Positions 1-8,877 of a stretch of 64,000 nt of DNA are shown piece after piece. The DNA is from Solirubrobacteraceae bacterium. Its GTDB lineage: Bacteria > Actinomycetota > Thermoleophilia > Solirubrobacterales > Solirubrobacteraceae. The notes beneath the pieces were generated by a model. The model did not search any database, was not told where the DNA came from, and saw nothing but the letters and a program-made list of their open reading frames with translations. Position 1 is the stretch's first letter; every line of letters begins with the position of its first letter. The stretch covers positions 1 to 64,000 of the forward strand of contig JAEMQS010000005.1 of NCBI GenBank assembly GCA_016463765.1. The letters are read 5' to 3'. The position numbers were made by a program, and so were the translations under genes.

Positions 1-613
1 GGACGGCCGGGTGCCGCGTCGCGGCGGCGTCCATCTCCTCCTTGAGCATGCCCTCGTACACGGGGGAGACGGTCCACTTGGGCCCGCCGTAGACCTTGCC
101 GCTCATGCGCGCGGCGGTCCGGAAGGCGTACTCGGCCACCGCTCGGCAGGTGGAACGGGTGATCTTCTCGGTCCGGTAGGCGATCTCGTCGGGCCCGCCC
201 TCCTCACCTTCACGCCACTGCTTGGCGCCATACGCGTCGTCGACGGCCATGCGGACGACCGCGATCGGGAAGTGCGTGCCGCCGACCGGCGTGACACCGG
301 GAATCCGGCGGCCGGTGCGGATGATGACCTTGCCGTCGACCTCCTCGCGGAGGATGCGATTCGGGGAGCCGACGTCGTCCTTGCCCTCCGGGGTGACGGT
401 CGCGGCCTTGATGCCGAACCCGGACGTGCGCATCGCCTTCGCGGCGTCGTGCACGATCTCGTTGTTCGTCTCGCGGCGCTTCGCCAGGGACAGGTCGTAC
501 CGGTCGAGCGCCACCTCGAAGCCCAGGACGTCCGGTGCCATGACACGCAGTGCCTGGTCCAGGAGTTCCTGGCCGGTTTCGTCGCCTTCGAGGACCGTGA
601 TCGTGAGGCTCAT
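1..613 (-). CDS. Isocitrate dehydrogenase-like protein, 3' end cut off by window
   Basis: The reverse strand is open from the ATG at 613 to the window edge, giving about 204 N-terminal residues. The N-terminus has the family signature GDETGQE (about residue 10), followed by GFGIKAATVTPEG and SPNRILREEVDGKVIIRTG, which fits the SxNxxLR substrate loop of isocitrate/isopropylmalate dehydrogenases. The spacing looks closest to the eukaryote-type homodimeric NADP-isocitrate dehydrogenase subfamily (inference). If so, it oxidatively decarboxylates isocitrate in the TCA cycle. The C-terminal half, with the metal-binding aspartates, is outside the window, so cofactor use cannot be judged. A possible -10 hexamer (TAGGGT on this strand) lies 11 bases before the start; the gene is divergent from the next one. 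Confidence 0.72.
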   Translation of the reverse strand, partial: MSLTITVLEGDETGQELLDQALRVMAPDVLGFEVALDRYDLSLAKRRETNNEIVHDAAKAMRTSGFGIKAATVTPEGKDDVGSPNRILREEVDGKVIIRTGRRIPGVTPVGGTHFPIAVVRMAVDDAYGAKQWREGEEGGPDEIAYRTEKITRSTCRAVAEYAFRTAARMSGKVYGGPKWTVSPVYEGMLKEEMDAAATRHPAV

Positions 614-666
614 TCGTGCTTGCGACCCTAGCAACGGCCGCCGGGGCCGGGAGTAGCCTCACGGTC

Positions 667-1002
667 GTGAGCGGTTCGACATGCAGTTGGTGCGGGACAC
701 ACATCGAGGCTGACGACGGGTTCCGGGCGGCTGAGCCTGCCGGCGAGCGTGTCGCGGCCTTCTGTCGGCTCGAGCATGTGGTCCCCTGGGCGATGCAGGG
801 TGCCCACTGGGAGCCCGGCCGTCTGCTCGCCGAGCCGACCCGCGGGCTCGGCCGCTGTGCTTGGTGCGCAGACCCGCTTGACGACGCGCCGGTCTTCCTT
901 GTCCGCCACCGCGGCGAACACCGGATCGGCGACGCCTTCTGCACTGTGACCCATCTCTCGGAGTGGGCAAAAGCGGGCGGTCGCTGGCGGACCGAGGCGT
1001 GA
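667..1002 (+). CDS. Small Cys-rich putative zinc-binding protein
   Basis: This encodes 111 residues from a GTG start. An upstream ATG at 616 is open too, but TAGCCT at 654-659 sits exactly 7 bases before the GTG, the spacing seen at many genes here, so the GTG is preferred. Two similar Cys motifs are visible, CSWCG near residue 6 followed by FCRLEH, and CAWCAD near residue 65 followed by FCTVTH, each looking like one treble-clef-type zinc site (inference). There is no signal peptide or membrane segment. I do not recognise a named family; the function is unknown. Confidence 0.7.
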   Translation: MSGSTCSWCGTHIEADDGFRAAEPAGERVAAFCRLEHVVPWAMQGAHWEPGRLLAEPTRGLGRCAWCADPLDDAPVFLVRHRGEHRIGDAFCTVTHLSEWAKAGGRWRTEA

Positions 1003-1008
1003 GTTCGG

Positions 1009-3375
1009 TCAGCGCCGGCGTGGCGCTGCCAGCAGCACGCGCACCTTCGTCCGCTTGGTCGTCGTCACGCCGGGCACGATCGTCGCCCGTGTAACCGCGG
1101 TGAGCTGTAGCGAGCGGTGGCCGCGGCGCCTGGCGGTCCGCAGAATCTGTCGCGCCTGACTGCCGAACGTGAGCTTGACCCGGCCGGGGCGGCCCTGGCG
1201 CAGGCTCGCCCGGCCGGAGCCGACGACGATCCGCAGGCGCTTTCGGCCGGCCGCCGCTGTGGCGCCGGCGCCCGTGTCGCGCGGCCGTGTGGCCCGGGGC
1301 CGGTCGAGGCCGAGCACCGCCTTGCGGGAACGGAGCTGGCGCAGGTGCTGCTCCACCGACGCGGCCAGACCGCGGGCGATGGCCATGCAGTCCGCCTGCG
1401 TGTCGCCGCTGCACAGCGCCTGGGCGCGCCCGAGGTCGATCGACACGATCTGGACGGGGCGGTCGGCGGCCTTCGCGGCCCCGAAGGCGTTCTGCACTGC
1501 AGTCGACAGGAAGAGCCCGACGGTCGAGGGGGCGCGCGGGCAGACCGGATCCTGCGCGACCCACTGCGCCGCCTTCGCCGTGCGGGTTCGCAGCTTCGGC
1601 TGTTCGCCCATGTTCACCACCCAGCACGCGACCGACAGGCCCTGCAGGTGCTCGGCCTCCATCTGGTCGACCTCTGCGTGGAACTGCCGCACGAGGGTGG
1701 CGCGGGCGGCGGCCTCGGCATCGTTCGGATCGCTTCCCTCCAGGTGGATCTGCACGAGACACGTCGTCGAATCGCGCACGTCCCACGGGCTGGCCGCCGG
1801 ATCCTGCGGGACCCATTGCGCCGCCGCGGCCGTCCTGCGCGATGACGTGAACGGATTGCGCCCAGGTCGCTCGTCGCACCCGGTGCGTGCGACGAGGGAG
1901 GACGGGAATCCGGAGAGGTCGATGGTCCCCGGTCCGGCGGGCGGCTTGCCGCCGAAGCCCGTGCAGTTCTGCCACAGCGACACGCATGTCTGCACAGGGG
2001 CGGGCGGTGGGAATCCGGCGCACGTGCTGGTCCAGAGCCCGACGCAGATGAGCGGGGTGTTCGGGGCGATGGGCGTCGGCGGGGTGCCGGCGCCGCCCGG
2101 CGGCGCTCCCGGCGGGGGCGGCCCCTCACTGCCGCCGCCCGGCGGCGGAGGCGTCTCGCGCGAGAAGACCGTGACCGAGGCGTCGCCGCGCGCGGAGACG
2201 TAGATGTGCGACCCGTCGGTGGGGACGGCGATCGCGTTCGCGTCGTTCAGTCCCTCGGCGCCGCCGCAGCCCGAGCCGGCCGCCCCGTCCTTGAAGCACT
2301 GCTGGAACGTCAGCCGGCCGGCGGCGTCACGTGTGAACCCGGTCAGCGCCTCGCTGTCGACCGACCCCGTGTAGACCGACGCGCCGTCGGCGGAGACGGC
2401 AATCCCCTCCGGTCCGTTGAGCCCGGAGACCCCTCCGAGCCCGTTCTGGTAGAGGTCCAGCGGGATGAGGTCGCCGGCGATGGCGTCGCGGCTGAAGGAG
2501 ACGACGGCGTCCTCGATCTGGCCGGTGACGTAGACGTTGCGGCCGTCCGCGCTCACCGCGAGGGCGCGCGCGCCATCCAGGCCCTGGGTCGCGCTGTTGC
2601 ACAGCCCGCCGGTGTCCGAGACGCAGTTGCGCGGCGTGAGCGTGCCATCCGGCGCGCGGAGGAGGTTGACGACGGCGTCGTCGCCGCGGCCCGTGGCGTA
2701 CACGTTGCGCCCGTCGGGGGCGACGGCGACCTGCTGGGCGGAGGCGAGTCCCTGGATCTCGCCGAGCGTGCACGTGCCCGGTGCGCCGATGTCCTTGAAG
2801 CAGCCGGCGTAGGTGAGGTCGCCGGTGGTCGCGTTGCGCGTCAGGACGTTGAGCGCATGGTCCGCCGGCGCGGCGACGTACACCGAGTTGCCCTCGGGGG
2901 ACACCGCGACGCCCTCGGCGCCGCCGAGTCCGGCGCCCGCGTCGCAGCCCCCCGTGCCGGCGTCGTTGACGCAGCCCTGCAGTGTGAGGGCACCCGTTGC
3001 CGCATCGCGGGTGAACGTTGTCACCGCGGCATCGCCGCCGGCGGCGACGACGACGTCGCGCCCGTCCGGCGAGACGGCGATCGAGAGCGCCCCGTCGAGG
3101 CTCGTCACACCCCCGCTGCCGTCCGTCTCGACGTCGACCTGCGTCAGCAGCCCGCTGGCCTCGCGGCGGTACGCGGTGACCCGCGACTCGGCCTGCGCGG
3201 CGGCGTAGACGTGCCGTCCGTCGGGTGAGACCGCGACCGCGCGCAGGCCGCCGGCCCCGGGGGCCTGTCCGATGGGCGTCAGCGCACCGGGTGTCGCGGC
3301 GGCGATGCCGGGCAGCACCAGACCCAGGAGGGTGGCGCAACCCGCGGCGAACATGGGGCGAAGATCGAAGAGCAC
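1009..3375 (-). CDS. Secreted seven-blade beta-propeller protein with C-terminal repeat module
   Basis: This 788-residue protein has a signal peptide (about residues 1-28, ending near IAAATPG). Seven repeats of the type AVSPDGRHVYAA between about residues 45 and 400 predict a 6-phosphogluconolactonase/YVTN-like propeller. Next come a Pro/Gly linker, two short Cys repeats (CVGLWTSTCAGF, CVSLWQNCTGF) and a region where AAAQWVPQDP and KAAQWVAQDP occur about 90 residues apart, suggesting a duplicated domain of unknown fold. The end is a basic beta-rich module (about 710-788) resembling the C-terminus of the secreted protein at 35893-37161. It is probably exported and cell-surface or extracellular. 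No enzyme residues can be assigned, so lactonase activity is not claimed. Confidence 0.8.
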   Translation of the reverse strand: MLFDLRPMFAAGCATLLGLVLPGIAAATPGALTPIGQAPGAGGLRAVAVSPDGRHVYAAAQAESRVTAYRREASGLLTQVDVETDGSGGVTSLDGALSIAVSPDGRDVVVAAGGDAAVTTFTRDAATGALTLQGCVNDAGTGGCDAGAGLGGAEGVAVSPEGNSVYVAAPADHALNVLTRNATTGDLTYAGCFKDIGAPGTCTLGEIQGLASAQQVAVAPDGRNVYATGRGDDAVVNLLRAPDGTLTPRNCVSDTGGLCNSATQGLDGARALAVSADGRNVYVTGQIEDAVVSFSRDAIAGDLIPLDLYQNGLGGVSGLNGPEGIAVSADGASVYTGSVDSEALTGFTRDAAGRLTFQQCFKDGAAGSGCGGAEGLNDANAIAVPTDGSHIYVSARGDASVTVFSRETPPPPGGGSEGPPPPGAPPGGAGTPPTPIAPNTPLICVGLWTSTCAGFPPPAPVQTCVSLWQNCTGFGGKPPAGPGTIDLSGFPSSLVARTGCDERPGRNPFTSSRRTAAAAQWVPQDPAASPWDVRDSTTCLVQIHLEGSDPNDAEAAARATLVRQFHAEVDQMEAEHLQGLSVACWVVNMGEQPKLRTRTAKAAQWVAQDPVCPRAPSTVGLFLSTAVQNAFGAAKAADRPVQIVSIDLGRAQALCSGDTQADCMAIARGLAASVEQHLRQLRSRKAVLGLDRPRATRPRDTGAGATAAAGRKRLRIVVGSGRASLRQGRPGRVKLTFGSQARQILRTARRRGHRSLQLTAVTRATIVPGVTTTKRTKVRVLLAAPRRR

Positions 3376-3446
3376 GGCCGTTCTTCCAGAAAGCAGGACG
3401 ACCAGTATCGCTTCTGGGCCGACGCGCGGTCAACCCCCGCGGCGGC

Positions 3447-4019
3447 CTACGTGCCGGTCAGTTCCAGCTCGTCTGCCCGCGCCTCGAGCGCGGCGATGAC
3501 GAAGGCGACGTGGCCGTCGAAGTCGACCCCGAGCTCGTCAGCGCCGCCACGCACGTCGTCGCGGTTGACGGCGGCCGCGAACGACGGCTGCTTGAGCTTC
3601 TTCTTCACGGACTTGGGCGTCAGGCCCACGATCCCGCCGGGACGGACCATCGCGCAGGCGACGAGGAAGCCCGACAGCTCGTCCACCGCTCGCAGCGTGT
3701 GATCGAGCGGCGTGGTTGCGGGCACGCCGAGGCTGTCCGCGTGGGCCGCGATCGCGGTGACCATCTCCGGGGGCGCGTCCCGCCGTTCGAGCTCGGCGAT
3801 GATGAACCGGGGGTGACCGGTCTCCAGATCGGGGTGGCGTTCGTAGTCGGCGTCGTGCAGCAGCCCGGTGACCTGCCAGAGCTCCTCGTCATGCCCGCCC
3901 TCCCGCGCGTAGGCGGCCATCGCGGTGCCGACGGCCTCGCAATGGCGGCGCAACGAGGCACTCTCAACCCACTCGTGGAGCAGGGACCTGGCCTCGTCGG
4001 GCGAAATCCGTTGCGACAT
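3447..4019 (-). CDS. HD-domain hydrolase-like protein
   Basis: This 190-residue cytosolic protein has an HD-superfamily layout: SLRRHCEAVG (first His), GLLHDADYERH (the HD pair, about residue 53), then HADSLG and a late Asp in RAVDELSGF. These would bind one or two metals for phosphohydrolase activity; the substrate is unknown. A further upstream start is open, but the ATG at 4019 is preceded by TAGGGT at exactly 7 bases, arguing for a leaderless start here. It is divergent from murA. Confidence 0.82.
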   Translation of the reverse strand: MSQRISPDEARSLLHEWVESASLRRHCEAVGTAMAAYAREGGHDEELWQVTGLLHDADYERHPDLETGHPRFIIAELERRDAPPEMVTAIAAHADSLGVPATTPLDHTLRAVDELSGFLVACAMVRPGGIVGLTPKSVKKKLKQPSFAAAVNRDDVRGGADELGVDFDGHVAFVIAALEARADELELTGT

Positions 4020-4026
4020 GGTTGGT

Positions 4027-4032
4027 ACCCTA
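4027..4032 (-). promoter_or_regulatory. Candidate -10 element of the HD-domain gene
   Basis: TAGGGT on the reverse strand lies 7 bases before the ATG at 4019, with no Shine-Dalgarno sequence between. This suggests transcription starts at or next to the start codon. Confidence 0.5.
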
Positions 4033-4095
4033 ACCCAGCTTGCGCGCCTCGCTGACGGCCCCGTCCGCGCCGCGCGCATCGCCCCCCGCCCGCTT

Positions 4096-5409
4096 ATGGA
4101 GAAGTTCGTCATCCACGGTGGTGCGCCGCTCTCCGGCACGGTGATCCCGGCCGGAAACAAGAACGGTGCCCTGCCCATCCTCGCCGCTGCCGTCCTCACG
4201 GAGGACGAGGTGATCGTGCGCAATGTCCCGCGCATCAAGGACACGGGCTCGATGCTCGCGATCCTCGAGGGGATGGGTGTGCGGGTGTCGTGGCTCAACG
4301 AGCACGACGTGGCCCTGCAGGCCGACGGGCTCGACGACGGCTGCGTCCAGGTCGACCGCGAGCACGCCGAGCGCATCCGTGCGTCGTTCCTGCTGGCCGG
4401 CCCGCTGCTCGCGCGCTTCGGCCGCGCCGTCATGCCGCCGCCCGGTGGTGACGTGATCGGCCGCCGGCGGCTGGATCCGCACCTCGACGCGTTCGCCGCC
4501 CTCGGCGCGACCTACACGCCGGGCCGGGACATCGATCTTCGGGCGGACGGCGGCCTGCGCGCCGGCGACGTCTTCATGGACGAGCCGTCTGTCATGGCGA
4601 CCGAGAATGCCCTGCTCGCCGCGGCGCGCACGCCCGGCACCACCGTCATCGGCAACGCCGCCTGCGAGCCGCACGTCCAGGACCTCGCGCGCATGCTCGT
4701 GAAGATGGGCGCCGACATCTCGGGCATCGGCTCGAACGTCATGACCGTCACGGGCCGCGCGGACCTCCACGGCTGCGACCACACGATCGGGCCGGACCAC
4801 ATCGAGATCGGCTCGTTCATGGCGCTCGCGGGCGTCACGGGCGGCGAGATGCGGATCAAGGACACGTACCCCGACGATCTGCGCATGATCCGGCTCGCGT
4901 TCGAGCGCCTCGGCCTGCACTCCGACCTCGACGGCCACGACGTGGTTGTCCCGGGCGGACAGGATCTCGTCGTGGCGCGGGACCTCGGCGAGCACAAGAT
5001 CAAGGTCCAGGACGGCCCGTGGCCGGCGTTCCCCGCCGACCTGACGTCGATCGTCCTCGCGCTCGCGACGCAGTGCGAGGGGTCGGTCCTCATCCACGAG
5101 TGGATGTTCGAGAACCGCATGATCTTCACCGACAAGCTCGTGCTCATGGGCGCGGACATCGTGCTCTGCGACCCGCACCGGGCCATCGTCACGGGGCGCT
5201 CGCGCCTGCGCGGCGAGCGCGTCGAATCCCCGGACATCCGGGCGGGCATGGCGATGCTCATCGCCGCGCTGTGCGCCGACGGCACCTCGGAGATCGGCAA
5301 CATCCGCCAGATCGACCGCGGGTACGAGCGCATCGACGAGCGGCTCCGTGAGCTCGGCGCGCGCATCGAGCGGGTGGCGACCGAGCCGCAGCCCGCCATT
5401 CACGCCTAG
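4096..5409 (+). CDS. murA: UDP-N-acetylglucosamine 1-carboxyvinyltransferase (MurA)
   Basis: This 437-residue enzyme transfers enolpyruvate from PEP to UDP-GlcNAc, the first committed step of peptidoglycan synthesis in the cytosol. The sequence shows the NKNGALPILAA substrate site near the N-terminus (Lys and Asn conserved), RASFLLAGPLLARFG, and the active-site loop PGGDVIGRR. In that loop Asp replaces the Cys that most bacterial MurA use (Cys115 in E. coli), a change known to prevent fosfomycin alkylation. The ATG at 4096 matches the family N-terminus (MEKFVIHGG); the longer open frame upstream is non-homologous. The his operon follows 10 bases after the stop. Confidence 0.96.
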   Translation: MEKFVIHGGAPLSGTVIPAGNKNGALPILAAAVLTEDEVIVRNVPRIKDTGSMLAILEGMGVRVSWLNEHDVALQADGLDDGCVQVDREHAERIRASFLLAGPLLARFGRAVMPPPGGDVIGRRRLDPHLDAFAALGATYTPGRDIDLRADGGLRAGDVFMDEPSVMATENALLAAARTPGTTVIGNAACEPHVQDLARMLVKMGADISGIGSNVMTVTGRADLHGCDHTIGPDHIEIGSFMALAGVTGGEMRIKDTYPDDLRMIRLAFERLGLHSDLDGHDVVVPGGQDLVVARDLGEHKIKVQDGPWPAFPADLTSIVLALATQCEGSVLIHEWMFENRMIFTDKLVLMGADIVLCDPHRAIVTGRSRLRGERVESPDIRAGMAMLIAALCADGTSEIGNIRQIDRGYERIDERLRELGARIERVATEPQPAIHA

Positions 5410-5412
5410 TCT
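5407..5412 (+). promoter_or_regulatory. Candidate -10 element of hisZ overlapping the murA stop codon
   Basis: TAGTCT lies 7 bases before the hisZ ATG. Its first three bases are the TAG stop codon of murA. No Shine-Dalgarno sequence precedes hisZ, so a leaderless his transcript is plausible. Confidence 0.45.
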
Positions 5413-5419
5413 GGGCCCT

Positions 5420-6382
5420 ATGACCCTCCCGATCCCCTCCGGGACGCGTGACGTCCTGCCGGACGAGATGCGTGAGCTGCGCGCGATCAGCGACGCGCTG
5501 CGCAGCGTGTTCGAGGAGGCCGGCTACGGCGAGGTCAGCACGCCCGCGCTCGAGTACGAGTCGGTGCTCGCGAAGGGCGACCTCGCGGGCGCGCGTCCCG
5601 CGTACCGCGTCGTCGACGACCACGGAGACGTGCTCGTCCTTCGGTCGGACATGACGGTGCCGATCGCGCGGGTGGCATCGACCCGCTACGCGACCGCCGA
5701 GCCGCCGCTGCGGTTCTGGTACCTCGCGCACGCCTACCGGCAGGTGCGGCCCCGCCGCGGCATGTCGCGGGAGCTGCTGCAGGTGGGCATCGAGCTCATC
5801 GGCTCCGGGGCGCCCCAGGGCACCGCCGAGGCGCTGACGGTCCTGTGCCGCGGTCTCGCCGCGACGGGGCTGCGGGACTTCCGCGTCGGCTTGGGCGACG
5901 CGTCGCTCTTCCCGGGCGTGCTGGAGGGACTCGGTATCGCCGACGAGGCGCGCACGAAGATCCTCCATGAGCTCAGCACGCACGACTTTGTCGGGGTCGA
6001 GCGCGAGCTCATCTCCGCCGGACTGGATCGCGCGGCCGCCGAGAGTCTGCTGGACCTCGCGCAGCAGCGCGGTGGTGCCGAGGTCCTCGAGACCGTGCCG
6101 CCGGCCGCCGCCGCCTCGGTGGAGGGGATGCGCGACGTGCACGCGCTGCTCGACGACGACGTGGCCGAACGCGTGATCTTCGACCTCGGCCTCGTGCGCG
6201 ACCTCGGGTACTACACCGGGGCCGTCTTCGAGGTGTACGACCCGGCGCTCGGCGTCCCGCTCGGTGGCGGTGGGCGCTACGACGACCTGCTCGGCCAGTT
6301 CGGCCGGCCGCAGCCCGCGGTCGGGTTCGCACTCGTGGTCGACCGACTCCACCTCGCACTGCACGCGGAGGAAGGCCGATGA
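5420..6382 (+). CDS. hisZ: ATP phosphoribosyltransferase regulatory subunit HisZ
   Basis: This 320-residue protein resembles the catalytic domain of histidyl-tRNA synthetase: IPSGTRDVLPDE at the start, then VLRSDMTVPIARV, and GYYTGAVFEVY with LGGGGRYDDLLGQFG near the end. It ends at about residue 320 without an anticodon-binding domain and lies 4 bases overlapped with a short-form hisG, the standard setting for HisZ. It should assemble with HisG and carry the histidine-feedback site. A HisS assignment is rejected on length and context. Confidence 0.93.
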   Translation: MTLPIPSGTRDVLPDEMRELRAISDALRSVFEEAGYGEVSTPALEYESVLAKGDLAGARPAYRVVDDHGDVLVLRSDMTVPIARVASTRYATAEPPLRFWYLAHAYRQVRPRRGMSRELLQVGIELIGSGAPQGTAEALTVLCRGLAATGLRDFRVGLGDASLFPGVLEGLGIADEARTKILHELSTHDFVGVERELISAGLDRAAAESLLDLAQQRGGAEVLETVPPAAAASVEGMRDVHALLDDDVAERVIFDLGLVRDLGYYTGAVFEVYDPALGVPLGGGGRYDDLLGQFGRPQPAVGFALVVDRLHLALHAEEGR

Positions 6383-7026
6383 CCCCGCCGCTCACCATCG
6401 CCGTGCCGCGCGGCGCGCTCATGCGCGAGACGCTCGAGCTGCTCGACCGTCTCGGCATCGACACCACCGAGGTGCGCGCCAACGACCGCAAGCTGCTCTT
6501 CGCGGACATCGGGATCGTCACGATGCGCCCGAGCGACGTCCCCACGTACGTCGAGGCCGGCGCCGCGGACATCGGGATCACCGGCAAGGACGTGCTCACC
6601 GAGCAGTCCGAGCGCGAGGTCTACGAGCTGCTCGACCTGCACTACGGCTTCTGCCGGATGGTCGTCGCGAGTGTCGACGGGCCGGACCCGGCCGAGGAGG
6701 CGCTGCGCCGGCTCGGCATCGTCCGCATCGCGACCAAGTACCTGAAGACGGCGTCCAGGTATTTCGAAGCGACCGGACGCCAGGCGGAGATCGTGGAGGT
6801 CAAGGGGTCGGTCGAGCTCGCGCCGCTCACCGGTCTGGCCGAGGCGATCGTCGATCTCACCGCGACGGGCACGACCATGCGCGAGAACGGGCTGATCGAG
6901 CGCGAGCACCTCTTCGACTCGACGGCGCGGCTCATCGCCAACCCCGTCGCGCACAAGCTGAAGGCCGAGGCGATCGACGACCTCGTCGCCCGGATTCGCG
7001 AGCTGGAGCTCACCCGTGCGGGTTGA
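6379..7026 (+). CDS. hisG: ATP phosphoribosyltransferase catalytic subunit, short form (HisG)
   Basis: This protein condenses ATP and PRPP in the first step of histidine synthesis. At 215 residues it is the short form that lacks the C-terminal ACT-like regulatory domain and needs HisZ. Visible family features are IAVPRGALMRETLELL at the N-terminus, DIGITGKDVL and the PRPP-binding segment DLTATGTTMRENGL (about residue 165). It overlaps hisZ by ATGA and hisD by 11 bases, so translation is probably coupled. Confidence 0.95.
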   Translation: MTPPLTIAVPRGALMRETLELLDRLGIDTTEVRANDRKLLFADIGIVTMRPSDVPTYVEAGAADIGITGKDVLTEQSEREVYELLDLHYGFCRMVVASVDGPDPAEEALRRLGIVRIATKYLKTASRYFEATGRQAEIVEVKGSVELAPLTGLAEAIVDLTATGTTMRENGLIEREHLFDSTARLIANPVAHKLKAEAIDDLVARIRELELTRAG

Positions 7027-8284
7027 GCGCCTCGCGGTGGATGGCGACCCGGCCGCGGTGGCCGCCGCCGCACGCGCCATGGCCCCGCAGGCCGACTCGG
7101 TCGCCGGCAGCGTGGCGGAGATCATCGAGACGGTGCGCAGCGGGGGAGATGCGGCCCTGCGCGAGCTCGTCGAGCGCTTCGACTACGGCGGCGCCGCGCC
7201 CGCGGACGCGCAGCTGCGCGTGCCGGCGGAGGCGTTCGAGGTCGACCTCGACCCCGAGCTGCGCAACGGTCTGCAGGTCGCCATCGCCAACGTCGCGATC
7301 GTCGCGGACGCCGGTGTGGGCGAGGACCGCGAGGTCGTGCTGCCGCAGGGGCAGACGGTGACGCTGCGCGAGATCCCCGTCACCCGGGCCGCCATCTACG
7401 TCCCCGGTGGCCGCAACCCGTACCCGTCGACGCTCATCATGGGCGTCGTGACCGCGCGCGCCGCGGGGGTCGAGGAGGTCTGCGTCGTGACGCCGCCGCC
7501 GGTGCACCCGGTGATCCTCGGCGCCGCCGCGCTCGCCGGGGTCCACGAGGTCTACGCGATGGGCGGCGCGCACGCCGTCGCCGCGCTGGCGTACGGCACG
7601 GAGTCGGTCCCGCGCGTCGATGTCATCGCCGGTCCCGGCAACCTCTGGGTCCAGGAGGCCAAGCGCCAGGTGTCCGACGCGGTCGGCATCGACGGTTTCT
7701 ACGGGCCGAGCGACCTCGCGGTCGTGTTCGACGGCGACGCCGATCTCGACCCGATCGCGCTGGACCTCCTCGCACAGGGCGAACACGGACCCGCGAGCGT
7801 CGTGCTGGCCGCCAGCGACGACGCCGAGGCGCTCGAGGCGCTGGCCGACCGCGTGGCCGAGCTCGCCGCCGACCGGGACACCGTCGACGCGGGCGGGGTG
7901 GTGCTCGCGCACGCCTCCAGCCCGCTGGAGGCGCTGGCCGTCAGCGAGGCCTTCGCGCCCGAGCACCTGCAGCTCGTCGGGCCGTCGTGCGAGCGGCTGG
8001 CCCGCCGGGTGCAGCGTGCCGGCTGCGTGTTGGTGGGCGGCGCGAGCGGCACCGCCTTCGGCGATTACGTCGCCGGTTCGAACCACTGCCTTCCCACCGG
8101 CGGCGCCGCACGATTCGCGTCGGGGCTGTCCGCACGCGTGTTCCGGCGCCGTATGAGCGAGGTGCGCCTGGGGCCCGCCGCCGCGACGCTCGCGCCCGCA
8201 GGCGCCGCGATCGCCCGCGCGGAGGGCTTCGAGGTGCACGCCCAGTCGATGGAGGCCCGGATCGGGCAAACTCACGGATCGTGA
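7016..8284 (+). CDS. hisD: Histidinol dehydrogenase
   Basis: This 422-residue enzyme makes the last two oxidations from L-histidinol to L-histidine using NAD and zinc. Visible features are YVPGGRNPYPSTLIMG, the conserved VDVIAGPGNLWVQEAKR stretch, and AQGEHGPASVVL, where Gln and His are zinc ligands; the region EAFAPEHLQL carries the catalytic Glu-His pair. The GTG start at 7016 is inside hisG. hisB follows directly with a 4-base overlap; the usual hisC between them is missing. Confidence 0.96.
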   Translation: MRVERLAVDGDPAAVAAAARAMAPQADSVAGSVAEIIETVRSGGDAALRELVERFDYGGAAPADAQLRVPAEAFEVDLDPELRNGLQVAIANVAIVADAGVGEDREVVLPQGQTVTLREIPVTRAAIYVPGGRNPYPSTLIMGVVTARAAGVEEVCVVTPPPVHPVILGAAALAGVHEVYAMGGAHAVAALAYGTESVPRVDVIAGPGNLWVQEAKRQVSDAVGIDGFYGPSDLAVVFDGDADLDPIALDLLAQGEHGPASVVLAASDDAEALEALADRVAELAADRDTVDAGGVVLAHASSPLEALAVSEAFAPEHLQLVGPSCERLARRVQRAGCVLVGGASGTAFGDYVAGSNHCLPTGGAARFASGLSARVFRRRMSEVRLGPAAATLAPAGAAIARAEGFEVHAQSMEARIGQTHGS

Positions 8285-8877
8285 CTCGCACCGCTGCCAT
8301 CGACCGCGCCACGAAGGAAACCGACGTGCGCCTGAGCCTGACCCTCGACGGGACCGGCGACGGCGTGCGCGAGACGGGCGTCGGCTTCTTCGACCACATG
8401 CTCGACCTGCTCGCCCGCCACGGGCGGATGGACCTCGACGTGAAGGTCACCGGCGACCTGCAGACCGGCGGTCACCACACCGTGGAGGACACCGGGATCG
8501 TCCTCGGCCAGGCGCTGGACCGGGCGCTGGGCGACCGCGCAGGCATCTACCGCTACGGCGCGGCGACCGTCCCGATGGACGAGGCTCGCGCGAGCTGCGC
8601 CCTGGACATCTCCGGCCGACCCTTCGTGGCCTTCGACGCGCCGCAGCTCGTGCCCGGCGTGACCGGCGGGTTCGATCACGAGCTGACGGAGGAGTTCTTC
8701 CGCGCAGTCGCGAACTCGGCCAAGCTCACGCTGCACCTCGATGTCCAGCGCGGCACGAACGCGCACCACATCATCGAGGCGCTCTTCAAGGCGTTCGCGC
8801 GTGCGCTGCGCGCCGCAACGAGCATCGACCCGACGGAGACGGGCGTCCCGTCCACGAAGGGCACGCTGACGACGTGA
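8281..8877 (+). CDS. hisB: Imidazoleglycerol-phosphate dehydratase
   Basis: This 198-residue monofunctional HisB dehydrates imidazole-glycerol phosphate to imidazole-acetol phosphate. The two manganese-site repeats are clear: FFDHMLDLLARHG (about residue 38) with GGHHTVEDTGI, and GGFDHELTEEFF with GTNAHHIIEALFKAFARAL. The GTG at 8281 gives the usual N-terminus; longer open frames are unrelated. There is no phosphatase domain, so histidinol phosphatase must be encoded elsewhere. Confidence 0.96.
   Translation: MTRTAAIDRATKETDVRLSLTLDGTGDGVRETGVGFFDHMLDLLARHGRMDLDVKVTGDLQTGGHHTVEDTGIVLGQALDRALGDRAGIYRYGAATVPMDEARASCALDISGRPFVAFDAPQLVPGVTGGFDHELTEEFFRAVANSAKLTLHLDVQRGTNAHHIIEALFKAFARALRAATSIDPTETGVPSTKGTLTT

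Noticed and set aside
5420-6382. Histidyl-tRNA synthetase
   Set aside because: At 320 residues with no anticodon-binding domain and adjacent to short HisG, it is HisZ.
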